Shown piece by piece: positions 40,199 to 48,933 of a stretch of 64,000 nt of DNA. A program made the translations under genes and the position numbers. The notes under the pieces are model-generated. The model worked only from the letters and a program-made list of their open reading frames with translations, had not been told where the DNA came from and searched no databases. How positions within the stretch are numbered: position 1 is the first letter of the stretch; each line of letters starts with the position of its first letter. The stretch comes from UBA11524 sp964464815 (GTDB taxonomy: Bacteria > Bacillota > Clostridia > Christensenellales > Aristaeellaceae): positions 156,626-220,625 of the forward strand of contig CAYXHF010000001.1 in NCBI GenBank assembly GCA_964464815.1. The letters are read 5' to 3'.

Positions 40199-40831
40199 TT
40201 ACAATTCGTCATCTATGCCAGAAAATACCTGTGAAAGTGCCTCCTTGGCAATATCCCAGCTGTAACCGCGCCGCGCCAGCATGGCGGCAATGCGCTGGTA
40301 GGCTTTGCGCCTGTCCTCGCCGGGCTTGATGCGTGCAGCGACCTTTTCGGCCACGGAAATCGCGCCTGCAAGCTGATCCTCATCATCTAGCGCCTCTAGT
40401 GCCTCCTGTGCCTCGTCAGCATCAATGCCCTTGCGGCGCAGCTCCTGCGCGATGCGGTTGCGGCCAAGCTTGTGGTTGGCGCGTGATTCCACCCATTGCT
40501 GTGCAAAATCAGCGTCATTGAGCAGCTTTTCCTTTTCCAGCTTGTAAAGCACCATTTCCACCGTACATGGGCGATAACCGACTTGCAGCAGCTTCTGTTC
40601 AATTTCGCGCTTGCTGCGGGCACGTGCCGCCAGATATTCCACGGCACGATCCAGCGCGTGGCGATATTGGCGCACCATCAGCCAATTGTCGTATTCCTCC
40701 AAATCAATGGGCTGTCCCTCTTGCAGGGGACGTTCCCGGAAGAGCGCCAGCGGCACGGTGATGTTTTCCTGCTCGCTGACGATAATGCGGTACTTACCGC
40801 GCTCCTTGCGAATGCTGGTGATTACGTCCAT
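40199..40831 (-). CDS. recX: RecX-family RecA regulator
   Basis: 210 residues made of three-helix repeats: RAVEYLAARARSKREIEQKLL, YRPCTVEMVLYKLEKEKLLND and DFAQQWVESRANHKLGRNRI, followed by RRKGIDADEAQEALEAL. RecX binds RecA filaments and limits their activity. AAGGAG precedes ATG 40831. The first 10 nt overlap the end of the serine hydrolase gene, implying co-transcription. recA is not in the window. Confidence 0.92.
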   Translation of the reverse strand: MDVITSIRKERGKYRIIVSEQENITVPLALFRERPLQEGQPIDLEEYDNWLMVRQYRHALDRAVEYLAARARSKREIEQKLLQVGYRPCTVEMVLYKLEKEKLLNDADFAQQWVESRANHKLGRNRIAQELRRKGIDADEAQEALEALDDEDQLAGAISVAEKVAARIKPGEDRRKAYQRIAAMLARRGYSWDIAKEALSQVFSGIDDEL

Positions 40832-41985
40832 GACGGCATCTCCTTGCCCAGTGCCCAGGTGAGGACATCACGATTCACCAGGCCGAATTTGCCGCTTCGC
40901 GCTTCGCTTGCGCCACCGTTGAGGAAAATCACCATGCGACCCGTGTCCTCCTCAAAAAACGCACCGTCCACACAGCCGTAGGCAAAGCCCTGATGCCCCA
41001 GGATGCGATGGTCAGACACTGCTGGCATTTGGCGAATGCACAGGCCCAGGCCATACTGACGCGTCGGAGAGGTTGCTTGCAGGGTCGTCATTTCCCGCAT
41101 GAGCGCCGCACTGATGAAGGGCAGGCCGTTTTGCTGGCCATGCTGTGCAATCACGGTTAGCATTCTGGCAAGGGACGCTGTGTTCGTATACATCGCGCCA
41201 GCGGTATGACCGTAATGATGCATCGGATCGGCTTGGGTCAGGGGAATCCTGCCCAGCGCCGTCACGCGTAGCTCCTTTTCCGGATGATAGGGCAGCACGC
41301 GGATGATGGGCATCAGCTGCTCCTCATTCAGCGTCGAGCCGTCCAGCGTGGCACGCATACCCAGTGGTTGGAAGAGCTGCTGCTGAAAGAGCGCCTCGAT
41401 GCACTGATTCGTGGTATGCTCCAAAATGCAACCCAGCAAACCAAAGCCGAAGTTGGAATAGCGGAATTCCTTGCCCGGTGCGGCAGCCTGTATGTTCTGC
41501 TGTTGCAGCTGCGACGAAAACGGCAAGCCCTGTTGGAGCGACGCATCCAAATCAGGCAGATCACGCAAGCCAGATGTATGGCACAGCAGCTGCCGAACCG
41601 TCACGCCGTGCAATGCAGAAAAGCTGTCGCCATCCGGCAGGAGCGTCGCGACTGGCGTATCCAGCGCAAACAGGCCGCTGTCGATGCAGCGTAGTGTGAC
41701 GAGCGTCGTGGCCATCTTCGTAATGGATGCAACGCGAAACATGGTGTCGGGCGTCGCGACGTGCCTGGGACTGCGCGTGGAGGAATCAACACATGCCACA
41801 TCGTCACCCTGCTGAAGCAGCAAGGAGGCACCAAAGACATGGTGATGCACCAGCAAATGCTCATAGTAGGGCAGGTGATTCAGTGCGTGTCCGCTTTGCG
41901 TGTGCGTGATTTGCTTGTGGCAGGACGGCGCCATCATGGGCAGTGCGGCGCGGTAGAGCCAGTTTTTCAGGGGTGTGGTGGGCAT
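40822..41985 (-). CDS. Beta-lactamase-fold (class C-like) serine hydrolase
   Basis: 387 residues without a clear signal peptide. SITK in FRVASITKMATTLV is the catalytic Ser/Lys motif, YSN in EFRYSNFGFGLLG the second motif and HQG near the C-terminus the third. This fold covers esterases, D-aminopeptidases and penicillin-binding proteins; lack of a signal peptide argues for a cytoplasmic hydrolase over an antibiotic beta-lactamase. Its start (GAGGA 8 nt upstream) overlaps the lgt stop by 19 nt. Confidence 0.88.
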   Translation of the reverse strand: MPTTPLKNWLYRAALPMMAPSCHKQITHTQSGHALNHLPYYEHLLVHHHVFGASLLLQQGDDVACVDSSTRSPRHVATPDTMFRVASITKMATTLVTLRCIDSGLFALDTPVATLLPDGDSFSALHGVTVRQLLCHTSGLRDLPDLDASLQQGLPFSSQLQQQNIQAAAPGKEFRYSNFGFGLLGCILEHTTNQCIEALFQQQLFQPLGMRATLDGSTLNEEQLMPIIRVLPYHPEKELRVTALGRIPLTQADPMHHYGHTAGAMYTNTASLARMLTVIAQHGQQNGLPFISAALMREMTTLQATSPTRQYGLGLCIRQMPAVSDHRILGHQGFAYGCVDGAFFEEDTGRMVIFLNGGASEARSGKFGLVNRDVLTWALGKEMPSWT

Positions 41986-42770
41986 GGTGAATCCTCATTT
42001 CGTGTGTGTTTTGTTTTGAAAAAGCCAAGGAAGAGCATCAACGCGCCCAGCAGCAGCAAGGCGATGCTCAGCATCTGGCTGACGCGGAAGGTGCCGGAAT
42101 ACAGGCTGTCCATGCGCAGTCCCTCAATGACAGCACGTCCTGCGCCATAGAGAAGCAGATAGACCGCCAGCAGCTGACCATGCCAACGCTTATGCTTGCG
42201 CAGGGCGAACCAGAGCAACAGGAAAATCAGCAGGTCCACGCAGGATTCATAGAAGAACGTCGCCATGTGCCATTCATAAATGCCATCCACCGGAATCAGA
42301 ACCGCCAGCGGGAAAAACTGATGCGCGGGATTGGTAATCAGCTGCCCGTATGCTTCCATGTTGAAGTAGTTGCCCCAGCGGCCAATGGCTTGCCCAAGTG
42401 CCAGCACCGGCACAAGCATATCCGCCAATTGCAGCAGCGACAGATGGCGTACAGCGCAAAATATCAGCAGCGTCAGCGCACCGGCGAGAATGCCACCGTA
42501 GATTGCCAGGCCGCCTTCCCAGATGCGGAAAATGCGCAGCCAGTCATCGGCAAAGGTGTCCCAGGAGAACACGACGTAATAAAGCCGCGCGCCGATAATG
42601 GCGGCTGGCAGGAGACAAAGTGCCAGGTCAATCACGGTATCCTGCGGCAGGTGCAGCCGCTTTTCCTCATGACGGCATAGCAGTAGACCAATGATGATGG
42701 CGCTGACAATCAGCACACTGTACCATGGCAAATGACCAAGAAAATAACGACTTGCGGGCATTGCTCCCAT
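41967..42770 (-). CDS. lgt: Prolipoprotein diacylglyceryl transferase Lgt
   Basis: 267 residues from ATG 42770 (GGAGG 8 nt upstream; the frame is open much further upstream but only inside dinB). Seven membrane helices; GARLYYVVFSW, GGLAIYGGILAG and the Lgt signature in GQAIGRWGNYFNMEAYG. It attaches diacylglycerol to the lipobox cysteine of prolipoproteins, for example the CtpA-like and GerC-type lipoproteins in this window. Confidence 0.95.
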   Translation of the reverse strand: MGAMPASRYFLGHLPWYSVLIVSAIIIGLLLCRHEEKRLHLPQDTVIDLALCLLPAAIIGARLYYVVFSWDTFADDWLRIFRIWEGGLAIYGGILAGALTLLIFCAVRHLSLLQLADMLVPVLALGQAIGRWGNYFNMEAYGQLITNPAHQFFPLAVLIPVDGIYEWHMATFFYESCVDLLIFLLLWFALRKHKRWHGQLLAVYLLLYGAGRAVIEGLRMDSLYSGTFRVSQMLSIALLLLGALMLFLGFFKTKHTRNEDSPCPPHP

Positions 42771-42831
42771 GGATGATTTCCTCCCTGAATGGATGTTTTC
42801 TGCCCTGTAGTATGTCCTGAAAATGGTGGGT

Positions 42832-44109
42832 TCATTGCTCCTCATCTTGCTTTGTGAAGCGTAGCAGGCCAATGCCATCCTGCGTGTTGTATAGCCCTTG
42901 CGCAACAGCATCCATGCCGAATTTCTGCCGCAGGCCAGCAATGGCGGATTCCATCTTTTCACGCTTCTCTCGACCGACGGTCGGTTCTTTTTGTTCGGAT
43001 TCCGTTGGCTCGCAAAGGGAAAACAAATCCATCTGCTCACACAAGACCTCGTCCGGTGCGGCGAATTGCGTCACAGCAATGGTGATGGAGCGAACTGGCG
43101 ATTTGTCCGACACGGCCCAGTGCGATTGAATGATTTGCAGCGCCGCATCACGAATTTCCTGATACAGGCAGGTCGGCTGTGCCAGCGTAACCTGGCGACT
43201 GACACTCAGCAGTGTTGGACGCTTGATGGTGACAGCGACAACGCGCCCTTGAAGCTGGTCATGGCGCAGTACACTGGCGATTTCATCCACCAGCACCGCC
43301 ACGCCGTGCTTGACTTCCTCCATGTTGGTCAGATCGTGGCGAAAGGTTGTGCCACGACTGACGGACTTCGCCTCCGTCTTTTCGTCAAAGCGGCGCACAG
43401 GACTTTCATCCAGGCCATGCGCATAGCACCAAAGCTGTTCGCCACCCTTGCCAAGGATGCTCTCCAGCTCCCGCCTGGTGCGGTTTGCCAAGTCGCCGAT
43501 GGTGTAGATGCCATGGCGTGTCAGTGTGCTGACGGCGGCACGACCTGCGTAAAGCATATCGCCAACAGGCAAGGGATAGAGCAGCTCAGCGTAGTTTTCC
43601 CGCGTGAGAACGGTGGTTGCATCCGGCTTGCGGTAGTCGCTGCCCATCTTTGCGAAAAATTTGCAGAAAGACACGCCCACGGAAATCGTGATGCCGATTT
43701 CGTCACGAATCCGTTGGCGCAGGCGGTCGGCCAGCTCCTGCGGCGTGCAGTGGAAATATTCCGGCGCGCCAGTCATATCCAGATACGATTCATCAATGGA
43801 GGCCGGCTCGACACGGTCAGTGTATTCCAAATAGATTGCATTGACGTGCCGGGAGACATCGGCATAGAGCGCATAACGTGGCGCAGCAAAGACAATCTCC
43901 GGGCATTTGTTGCGTGCCTGCCAGACTGTGTCGGTGGTCTGAACACCTGCTTTCTTTGCCAGGTCGTTTTTGGCCACCACGATGCCCGCGCGATCCTTGG
44001 GATTTCCGGCGACGGCCATGGGGACATTCCGCCATTCCGGATGATCGATACATTCGCAGGACGCGAAGAAGTTATTGCCATCGCAATGGAGAATCAAACG
44101 CTCGGCCAT
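42832..44109 (-). CDS. dinB: Y-family DNA polymerase (DinB/Pol IV type)
   Basis: 425 residues from ATG 44109 (GGAGG 7 nt upstream). Palm residues are in LHCDGNNFFASCE and SIDESYLDMTG; a helix-hairpin-helix (HGIYTIGDLANRTRREL) and the little-finger domain follow. QMDLF near the C-terminus fits the beta-clamp binding motif. These polymerases bypass damaged bases. The promoter upstream is clear, but I do not see a full LexA site; CGAAC occurs as a half-site. Confidence 0.93.
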   Translation of the reverse strand: MAERLILHCDGNNFFASCECIDHPEWRNVPMAVAGNPKDRAGIVVAKNDLAKKAGVQTTDTVWQARNKCPEIVFAAPRYALYADVSRHVNAIYLEYTDRVEPASIDESYLDMTGAPEYFHCTPQELADRLRQRIRDEIGITISVGVSFCKFFAKMGSDYRKPDATTVLTRENYAELLYPLPVGDMLYAGRAAVSTLTRHGIYTIGDLANRTRRELESILGKGGEQLWCYAHGLDESPVRRFDEKTEAKSVSRGTTFRHDLTNMEEVKHGVAVLVDEIASVLRHDQLQGRVVAVTIKRPTLLSVSRQVTLAQPTCLYQEIRDAALQIIQSHWAVSDKSPVRSITIAVTQFAAPDEVLCEQMDLFSLCEPTESEQKEPTVGREKREKMESAIAGLRQKFGMDAVAQGLYNTQDGIGLLRFTKQDEEQ

Positions 44110-44144
44110 GGTCAGCCCTCCAAACGGTTCAAATGTTCGCATTC

Positions 44145-44173
44145 ATGATAGCACATTCAGAAAGCGTTGACAA
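44145..44173 (-). promoter_or_regulatory. Promoter for dinB
   Basis: TTGTCA (44173-44168), 17-nt spacer, TATCAT (44150-44145) on the minus strand. Confidence 0.75.
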
Positions 44174-44210
44174 GGCGAACACGAAAAAATGTTTGCCTTT
44201 CAATGAAACA

Positions 44211-46187
44211 TTATTCGGGCTTGGCGTTGGTGACTTCCAGCAGCCGCAGCACATCACCGAAGTAGGTTTCGACCTCCTCGTTGGTCAGCTTCATGGCTTT
44301 TTGCAGCAGCTCCGGAATCTTGCGCGGACGCACACGGGCGTAATACTTGGTGGCGCTGATGTTCTTTTTCCAGTTGCTGAGCTTCATGTTCTGCCAGCGC
44401 TCGATGTGTCGAGGCAGAATGGGCTCCAGCACCGAAATCACCTCGTCAAACTTGGATTCGACATAGGGCCATTGGAAATGCGTTTCCAGCAGCTCGGCGA
44501 CGCGTTCCAGAAATTTTGCCTTCATCTCCGGCACAGCCAGCAGGGCATTGAGCGGCTCATGTCGGAAGCCCTGAATCCTGGCGCTGACGGGCTTGATGTA
44601 GTATTCCAGCGGCGTCTTGTCCAGCCCGCGCCAGCATGCTTCGACATCAAAGAGCAGATACTTCCACTTGCCACCCGGCACGCGGTAGACACGCACGTTG
44701 GTGAAGTCCACATTGCCCAGAATAATCTCGTAGGCGGCATGCGTGAAAAGGCTGTCCACGTCCAGTCGGTCGGTGACGTATTGCAGATTTTCCGGAATGT
44801 TCAGGTCGTTTTTCTTGCAGAAGTCAGCCAGCTCCAGCCAGTCCTCGTTATCGCCGTTCTGGGTGAAGCGGTCTGTGCCGGTGCGCGCCAGAATGTCAAT
44901 CTGGTCGATTTCGTTTTCATCCGTGACGCCTTCATACTGCGCAATAAAGTACTTGTTGATTTTTTCGCGCAGGTTGTAGTGGCCCCAGTATTCGCCGTTG
45001 ATGTACACCTGAATGACCACGTGATCCTGATAGAGGATGCCTTCGCCCTCGGCAAGGGAAGAAGCCACCACATCGCGCAGTCGCGTGGCGTAGGTGTCGG
45101 AATTGGCGGCGCGAAGCAGCAGGGACTTGTACGAATCATAATCGCGCGTCGGGAAGGGATTGAATTCGAAGCGCTCGTTCCCATATGCCTTTCTGGCATA
45201 GAGGGCGATGGACTTCTGCGCATTGACGCGTGCCGAGTGGCCAGAGCAGGTGAAGGTGCCCATCTGGTTAATCTGGCAAACGCCTTCGCCCGTAAAGTAT
45301 TCGATGTTAATGGGGTATTCCAGTTCCTTGTCGTAATTAGGAATTTCTCCTGTACCCTTGACCAAAGCGCCTGTCTTCTTATTAAATAGGTAGGATTCAT
45401 CCGTAATCAGGGAGACAATGGGCGTCATCGGGTCATCATTGATGAAATAGGACGCGCTGACAACAGGCGAGGAAACGAAATCCTCCTGGAAGGCGCGGAC
45501 GCGAACCACGGTCGTTTTTGTCACTTTCAAACCGTCGGTCGGTATTTCTTTCGATTTTGCGGTCGGCGTGCTACCGTCAGTCGTGTATCGCAGTGTCGCA
45601 CCGACAGGGCCATGCGCCTTGATGACCACGCTATCCTGATAAAAGCCGCCCGCCGTGTCAATCACAGGTGCATCCAGTTGCGCTGCATAGATGGCGGTAT
45701 CGTTCTTCTTGCCACGCGTGGCCGTTTCAAAAAAGCCGTAGGACGCGCCATCATCAATCGTGCCGTAGCTGATGCAGCCATACTGCTGCGGATATTTGAG
45801 CTTTTGCAGGAGCGTTTCGCTACTGTCGGACAGATAGATGCTTTCACCGGAGGCGCCGAGCGCAAAGCTGGCATAGAAGACGCTGCCTTTGCCAACCGTA
45901 TCGTTCTCTTCGCCCGTGCAGTACACCGTCAGGTAGCTGTTCGCCTTGAGCTTTGTTCCCTTGGGAAACTGGAACTTAGTCATGTCCTTTTTGCTGTCGC
46001 TCAGATACCAGCCGCTCAAATCAACGGTCTTTTTGCCGTTGTTGTACAGCTCAATCCAGTCATAGGCATGGCCACTTTCATACGTGCCATTAGAGGTCAT
46101 AATTTCGCTGATGATAATATCGGCCAGTGCGCTGCCTGGCAACAAAAGCAGGAGCAGCACCAGCGCGGCGCAGAATTTCTTTTTCAT
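44211..46187 (-). CDS. Secreted CotH-type kinase-fold protein with lamin-tail domain
   Basis: 658 residues with a Sec signal peptide (VLLLLLLPGSALA). Domain order: lamin-tail-like domain (about 23-140: IIISEIMTSNGTYE, DWIELYNNGKKTVDLSGWYL), a chitobiase/Fn3-like insert (YTTDGSTPTAKSKEIPTDGL) and a CotH domain (about 330-620: GHYNLREKINKYFIAQYEG, LGNVDFTNVRVYRV). CotH proteins are atypical protein kinases first known from spore coats. I start at 46187 with GGAAGG 9 nt upstream. A surface or spore-associated role is inferred from domains only. Confidence 0.88.
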   Translation of the reverse strand: MKKKFCAALVLLLLLLPGSALADIIISEIMTSNGTYESGHAYDWIELYNNGKKTVDLSGWYLSDSKKDMTKFQFPKGTKLKANSYLTVYCTGEENDTVGKGSVFYASFALGASGESIYLSDSSETLLQKLKYPQQYGCISYGTIDDGASYGFFETATRGKKNDTAIYAAQLDAPVIDTAGGFYQDSVVIKAHGPVGATLRYTTDGSTPTAKSKEIPTDGLKVTKTTVVRVRAFQEDFVSSPVVSASYFINDDPMTPIVSLITDESYLFNKKTGALVKGTGEIPNYDKELEYPINIEYFTGEGVCQINQMGTFTCSGHSARVNAQKSIALYARKAYGNERFEFNPFPTRDYDSYKSLLLRAANSDTYATRLRDVVASSLAEGEGILYQDHVVIQVYINGEYWGHYNLREKINKYFIAQYEGVTDENEIDQIDILARTGTDRFTQNGDNEDWLELADFCKKNDLNIPENLQYVTDRLDVDSLFTHAAYEIILGNVDFTNVRVYRVPGGKWKYLLFDVEACWRGLDKTPLEYYIKPVSARIQGFRHEPLNALLAVPEMKAKFLERVAELLETHFQWPYVESKFDEVISVLEPILPRHIERWQNMKLSNWKKNISATKYYARVRPRKIPELLQKAMKLTNEEVETYFGDVLRLLEVTNAKPE

Positions 46188-46261
46188 TGGCAGCATCCTT
46201 CCTTGGTTGATGGTGTCTTGCCGTCTTGCGGGATGCAAGGGTGGTATCAGTCTATCACAAA

Positions 46262-46990
46262 TCACAGGGATTGTCCATGCCCTGCGGCGCGAACGAAGGC
46301 GGCAAACAGCGCACGGTGCATTTCTCCGTCAGGCAAGTGCCAAAGGCGCTCCGGATGCCACTGCACAGCGACGCAGAAGCGGCTTGCAGGACGCTCGGCG
46401 GCCTCAATGACCTGATCGGCACTCCATGCACTGGCAACAAGCGTTTCTGCTATGGCCTTCACGGCCTGATGGTGGTGCGAATTGGTGGCCAGCTGTGTTG
46501 TGCCGAGGATGTGGTGGAGCTGACTGCCTTCCTGCACGGAAACAAGATGCGTCATTTCCTCGGGCGGCTGCGTTTGCTGATGAACAAGTGGCGAGCTTGG
46601 CTTTTGCGTCGGCAAATCCTGATACAGCGTGCCGCCCAGCGCCACATTCAGCACCTGAATGCCGCGACAAATCCCCAGCAGTGGCATATCCTGCGCAACA
46701 GCGGCACGGCAAAGGGGCAGCTCCCACGTATCACGAATCGGCGTAATCAACCCGCACGACGGCAGCGTTTCTTCGCCATAATAAGCAGGATCAATATCAT
46801 CGCCACCCGCCAGCAATAAGCCATCCAACAGCGACAATACCTGCATCACGCGCGAAGCATCCTCCTGCGGCGGTAAAATGACTGGCAACGCGCCACAAGC
46901 AGAAACAGCTTCGCAATACATACGCTTTTGCTGAAAGGAAAGGCGGTCGTCAGAAACGCTGGCAGTTATGCCAATTACGGGCAGCATCAT
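46262..46990 (-). CDS. Class I glutamine amidotransferase, gamma-glutamyl-GABA hydrolase (PuuD) family
   Basis: 242 residues. LLLAGGDDIDPAYYGEE, the nucleophile elbow PLLGICRGIQVLNVALGG with the catalytic Cys, and the His/Glu pair in VQWHPERL give the class I triad. PuuD-family enzymes hydrolyse gamma-glutamyl amides, including gamma-glutamyl-GABA, during amine breakdown. AGGAGG is 6 nt before ATG 46990 (a second ATG at 46987 is equally placed). A consensus promoter lies upstream, and no putrescine genes are nearby, so the substrate is uncertain. Confidence 0.88.
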   Translation of the reverse strand: MMLPVIGITASVSDDRLSFQQKRMYCEAVSACGALPVILPPQEDASRVMQVLSLLDGLLLAGGDDIDPAYYGEETLPSCGLITPIRDTWELPLCRAAVAQDMPLLGICRGIQVLNVALGGTLYQDLPTQKPSSPLVHQQTQPPEEMTHLVSVQEGSQLHHILGTTQLATNSHHHQAVKAIAETLVASAWSADQVIEAAERPASRFCVAVQWHPERLWHLPDGEMHRALFAAFVRAAGHGQSL

Positions 46991-47024
46991 CACGTTCCTC
47001 CTCATGCGCTTAGAATTCTTCTCT

Positions 47025-47053
47025 ATTGTATGCCTTGATTTTCCCTTTGTCAA
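47025..47053 (-). promoter_or_regulatory. Promoter for the amidotransferase gene
   Basis: TTGACA (47053-47048), 17-nt spacer, TACAAT (47030-47025) on the minus strand. Confidence 0.82.
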
Positions 47054-47177
47054 TGTGCCAGCAGGCAAGGCAGGGAAGCTTTTTTGCATACAAGACAGGA
47101 TTTCATGCATATTAAATAGGTAGAAATCGCAGTTCTTGTCGAATACTTTGCAGAATTTGTGGAATTCGCAAAAAAGC

Positions 47178-47206
47178 TTGCAAACCTGAATCAGGAATGC
47201 TATAAT
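47178..47206 (+). promoter_or_regulatory. upp promoter
   Basis: TTGCAA at 47178-47183, 17-nt spacer, TATAAT at 47201-47206, with about 50 nt of leader. Confidence 0.85.
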
Positions 47207-47260
47207 ACCTGTTGCAAGCCCTCAGGGCATTTTTTGTACAGTTTGAAGGAGGTACCCGCT

Positions 47261-47890
47261 ATGAGCCAAGTGCACGTTATCGATCACCCCCTGATTCAGC
47301 ATAAGCTGACCATCATGCGCAAGAAGGAAACCGGTCCGAAGGAGTTCCGCGAACTGCTGGAAGAAATCGCGATGCTGATGGTCTACGAAGTGACGCGTAA
47401 TCTGCCGCTGGAAGAAATCGAAATCGACACGCCTGTGTGCAAGATGCAGTCCAAGGTTTTGGCTGGCAAGAAGCTGGGCATTGTGCCGATTCTGCGTGCC
47501 GGTTTGGGCATGGTGGACGGCATCGCCAACCTGATTCCCGCCTGCCGCGTGGGTCACATCGGCCTGTATCGCGACCCGGAAACGCTTGAGCCCGTGGAAT
47601 ACTACTGCAAGCTGCCCGCTGACTCCACCGAGCGTGAGCTGATTGTGCTCGACCCGATGCTGGCCACCGGTGGTAGCGCATCCGCAGCCATTTCCTTCAT
47701 CAAGCAGCGTGGCTGCAACCACATCCGTCTGGTCAACCTGATTGCGGCGCCCGAAGGCATTGAGCGCATGCAGAAGGATCATCCGGACGTGGATATCTAC
47801 GTTGCGGGTGTGGACGATCATCTGAATGACCACGGCTACATCGTGCCGGGTCTGGGTGACGCGGGCGACCGCCTGTTCGGCACCAAGTAA
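47261..47890 (+). CDS. upp: Uracil phosphoribosyltransferase
   Basis: 209 residues from ATG 47261 with GAAGGAGGT upstream. VIDHPLIQHKLTIMRKKETG at the start, LGIVPILRAGLGMVDG and the PRPP-binding loop VLDPMLATGGSASAAI are diagnostic. The enzyme salvages uracil to UMP using PRPP. It stands alone with its own promoter and terminator. Confidence 0.97.
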   Translation: MSQVHVIDHPLIQHKLTIMRKKETGPKEFRELLEEIAMLMVYEVTRNLPLEEIEIDTPVCKMQSKVLAGKKLGIVPILRAGLGMVDGIANLIPACRVGHIGLYRDPETLEPVEYYCKLPADSTERELIVLDPMLATGGSASAAISFIKQRGCNHIRLVNLIAAPEGIERMQKDHPDVDIYVAGVDDHLNDHGYIVPGLGDAGDRLFGTK

Positions 47891-47903
47891 AAACAGGATA
47901 TAC

Positions 47904-47945
47904 AAAGAGGCCTTTGGGTATATTTACCTGAAGGTCTCTTTTTAC
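47904..47945 (+). terminator. Terminator after upp
   Basis: AAAGAGGCCTT (47904-47914) pairs with AAGGTCTCTTT (47931-47941; one G-U), followed by TTTA. Confidence 0.85.
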
Positions 47946-47974
47946 TTGCGGAAAAGCACGGAATGTGCTATGAT
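47946..47974 (+). promoter_or_regulatory. Promoter for the QueG-like-trkAH operon
   Basis: TTGCGG at 47946-47951, 17-nt spacer, TATGAT at 47969-47974, directly after the upp terminator. Confidence 0.72.
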
Positions 47975-48006
47975 AGGGGAAAAATATACAAAAAGAAGGT
48001 GAAGGG

Positions 48007-48885
48007 ATGGCAGATGTGGTGCAGGAGCTGCTTCACGGTGGCTTCTGGCGAGTGGAAGTGCTCAGCGGTGAGGAATGCGGTTGGCCGGAGGAAGATACGT
48101 CCATCCTGCTGGCGCTATGGCGCTATGAAGCCGAAGCGCAGGTTGCTACAGACGGCGCTTGGATTCACCCATACTATTTTGCCTCCCAGAAGGCGTATAT
48201 GGTGGCATCGTCACTGGTGAAGTCAGGGGCGTATCCAGGGCTGGCGCTGCACGACGAAATTCGCGTGAAGCCAATTTTCGCACGTCTGCCGGGCTTCTCA
48301 CAGGGAAAGAATACGCTGTCGTATGTCGATGGCGCGGGCAGTCGCTTCCATGTGCAGATTCTGACCATCACACCAGCCCTGCCACCCAGCATGCACCTGC
48401 TGGCGGAAGACAAGCCGCTTCACTGCGGTACCTGCACGCGTTGCATCGACGCATGTCCGACCAACGCGCTGGAAGGCGGCGTATTCCACCGGGAACGATG
48501 CATCCGCAACTGGATGATGCCGGGTCAGCCTGTGCCGGAGGAGGTTCGGGCGCACATGGACAACCGTCTGATTGGCTGTGACGTATGCCAGCAGGTGTGT
48601 CCGCACAATCCCAAGCCCATAGGCGAAACAAACCCAACGGTATCCCTCGATGCGCTGCTTTCGTCACCGAAGGAAACCGCGCTGTCGCTTCGTCCGGAAA
48701 TTGGCGTCAATCTGACACTGCCCAACCGCGTGCTGGCGCAAAGCTGTCTGATTGCCGGATGTAGTGCAGACGCGCATTTTCTGCCGCTGCTGGACAAACT
48801 AAGTGCGCATCCGTCACCAGCCGTTTCCGAGCATGCCCGCTGGGCGGCAGCAGCTATCCGGCGAAAGCAACAGGAATCCCCATAA
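48007..48885 (+). CDS. QueG-like (epoxyqueuosine reductase family) iron-sulfur protein, divergent
   Basis: 292 residues, shorter than typical QueG (about 310-380). Two ferredoxin-type clusters are clear: CGTCTRCIDACPTNAL and GCDVCQQVCPHN, and a C-terminal helical repeat tail fits QueG. GFSQGKNTL aligns with the family GLGWIGKNT motif. Upstream of it the usual DSAP/DTAP catalytic stretch reads HDEIRVKP, so the Asp may be kept but its setting is changed. QueG uses cobalamin to reduce epoxyqueuosine to queuosine in tRNA. True activity is uncertain. trkA follows 48 nt later. Confidence 0.75.
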   Translation: MADVVQELLHGGFWRVEVLSGEECGWPEEDTSILLALWRYEAEAQVATDGAWIHPYYFASQKAYMVASSLVKSGAYPGLALHDEIRVKPIFARLPGFSQGKNTLSYVDGAGSRFHVQILTITPALPPSMHLLAEDKPLHCGTCTRCIDACPTNALEGGVFHRERCIRNWMMPGQPVPEEVRAHMDNRLIGCDVCQQVCPHNPKPIGETNPTVSLDALLSSPKETALSLRPEIGVNLTLPNRVLAQSCLIAGCSADAHFLPLLDKLSAHPSPAVSEHARWAAAAIRRKQQESP

Positions 48886-48933
48886 ATCCAGACGTTCAAA
48901 AAGCATGATTGCAATTTGGAGGATAATGGAACA

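Noticed and set aside
40822..41985. Class C beta-lactamase conferring resistance
   Set aside because: Motifs are those of the wider serine-hydrolase family and no signal peptide is present; the gene is tightly linked to lgt and recX.
44110..44145. Possible LexA/SOS box upstream of dinB
   Set aside because: CGAAC is present, but the second half is GAAC in direct rather than inverted orientation, so it is not the Gram-positive CGAACN4GTTCG site.
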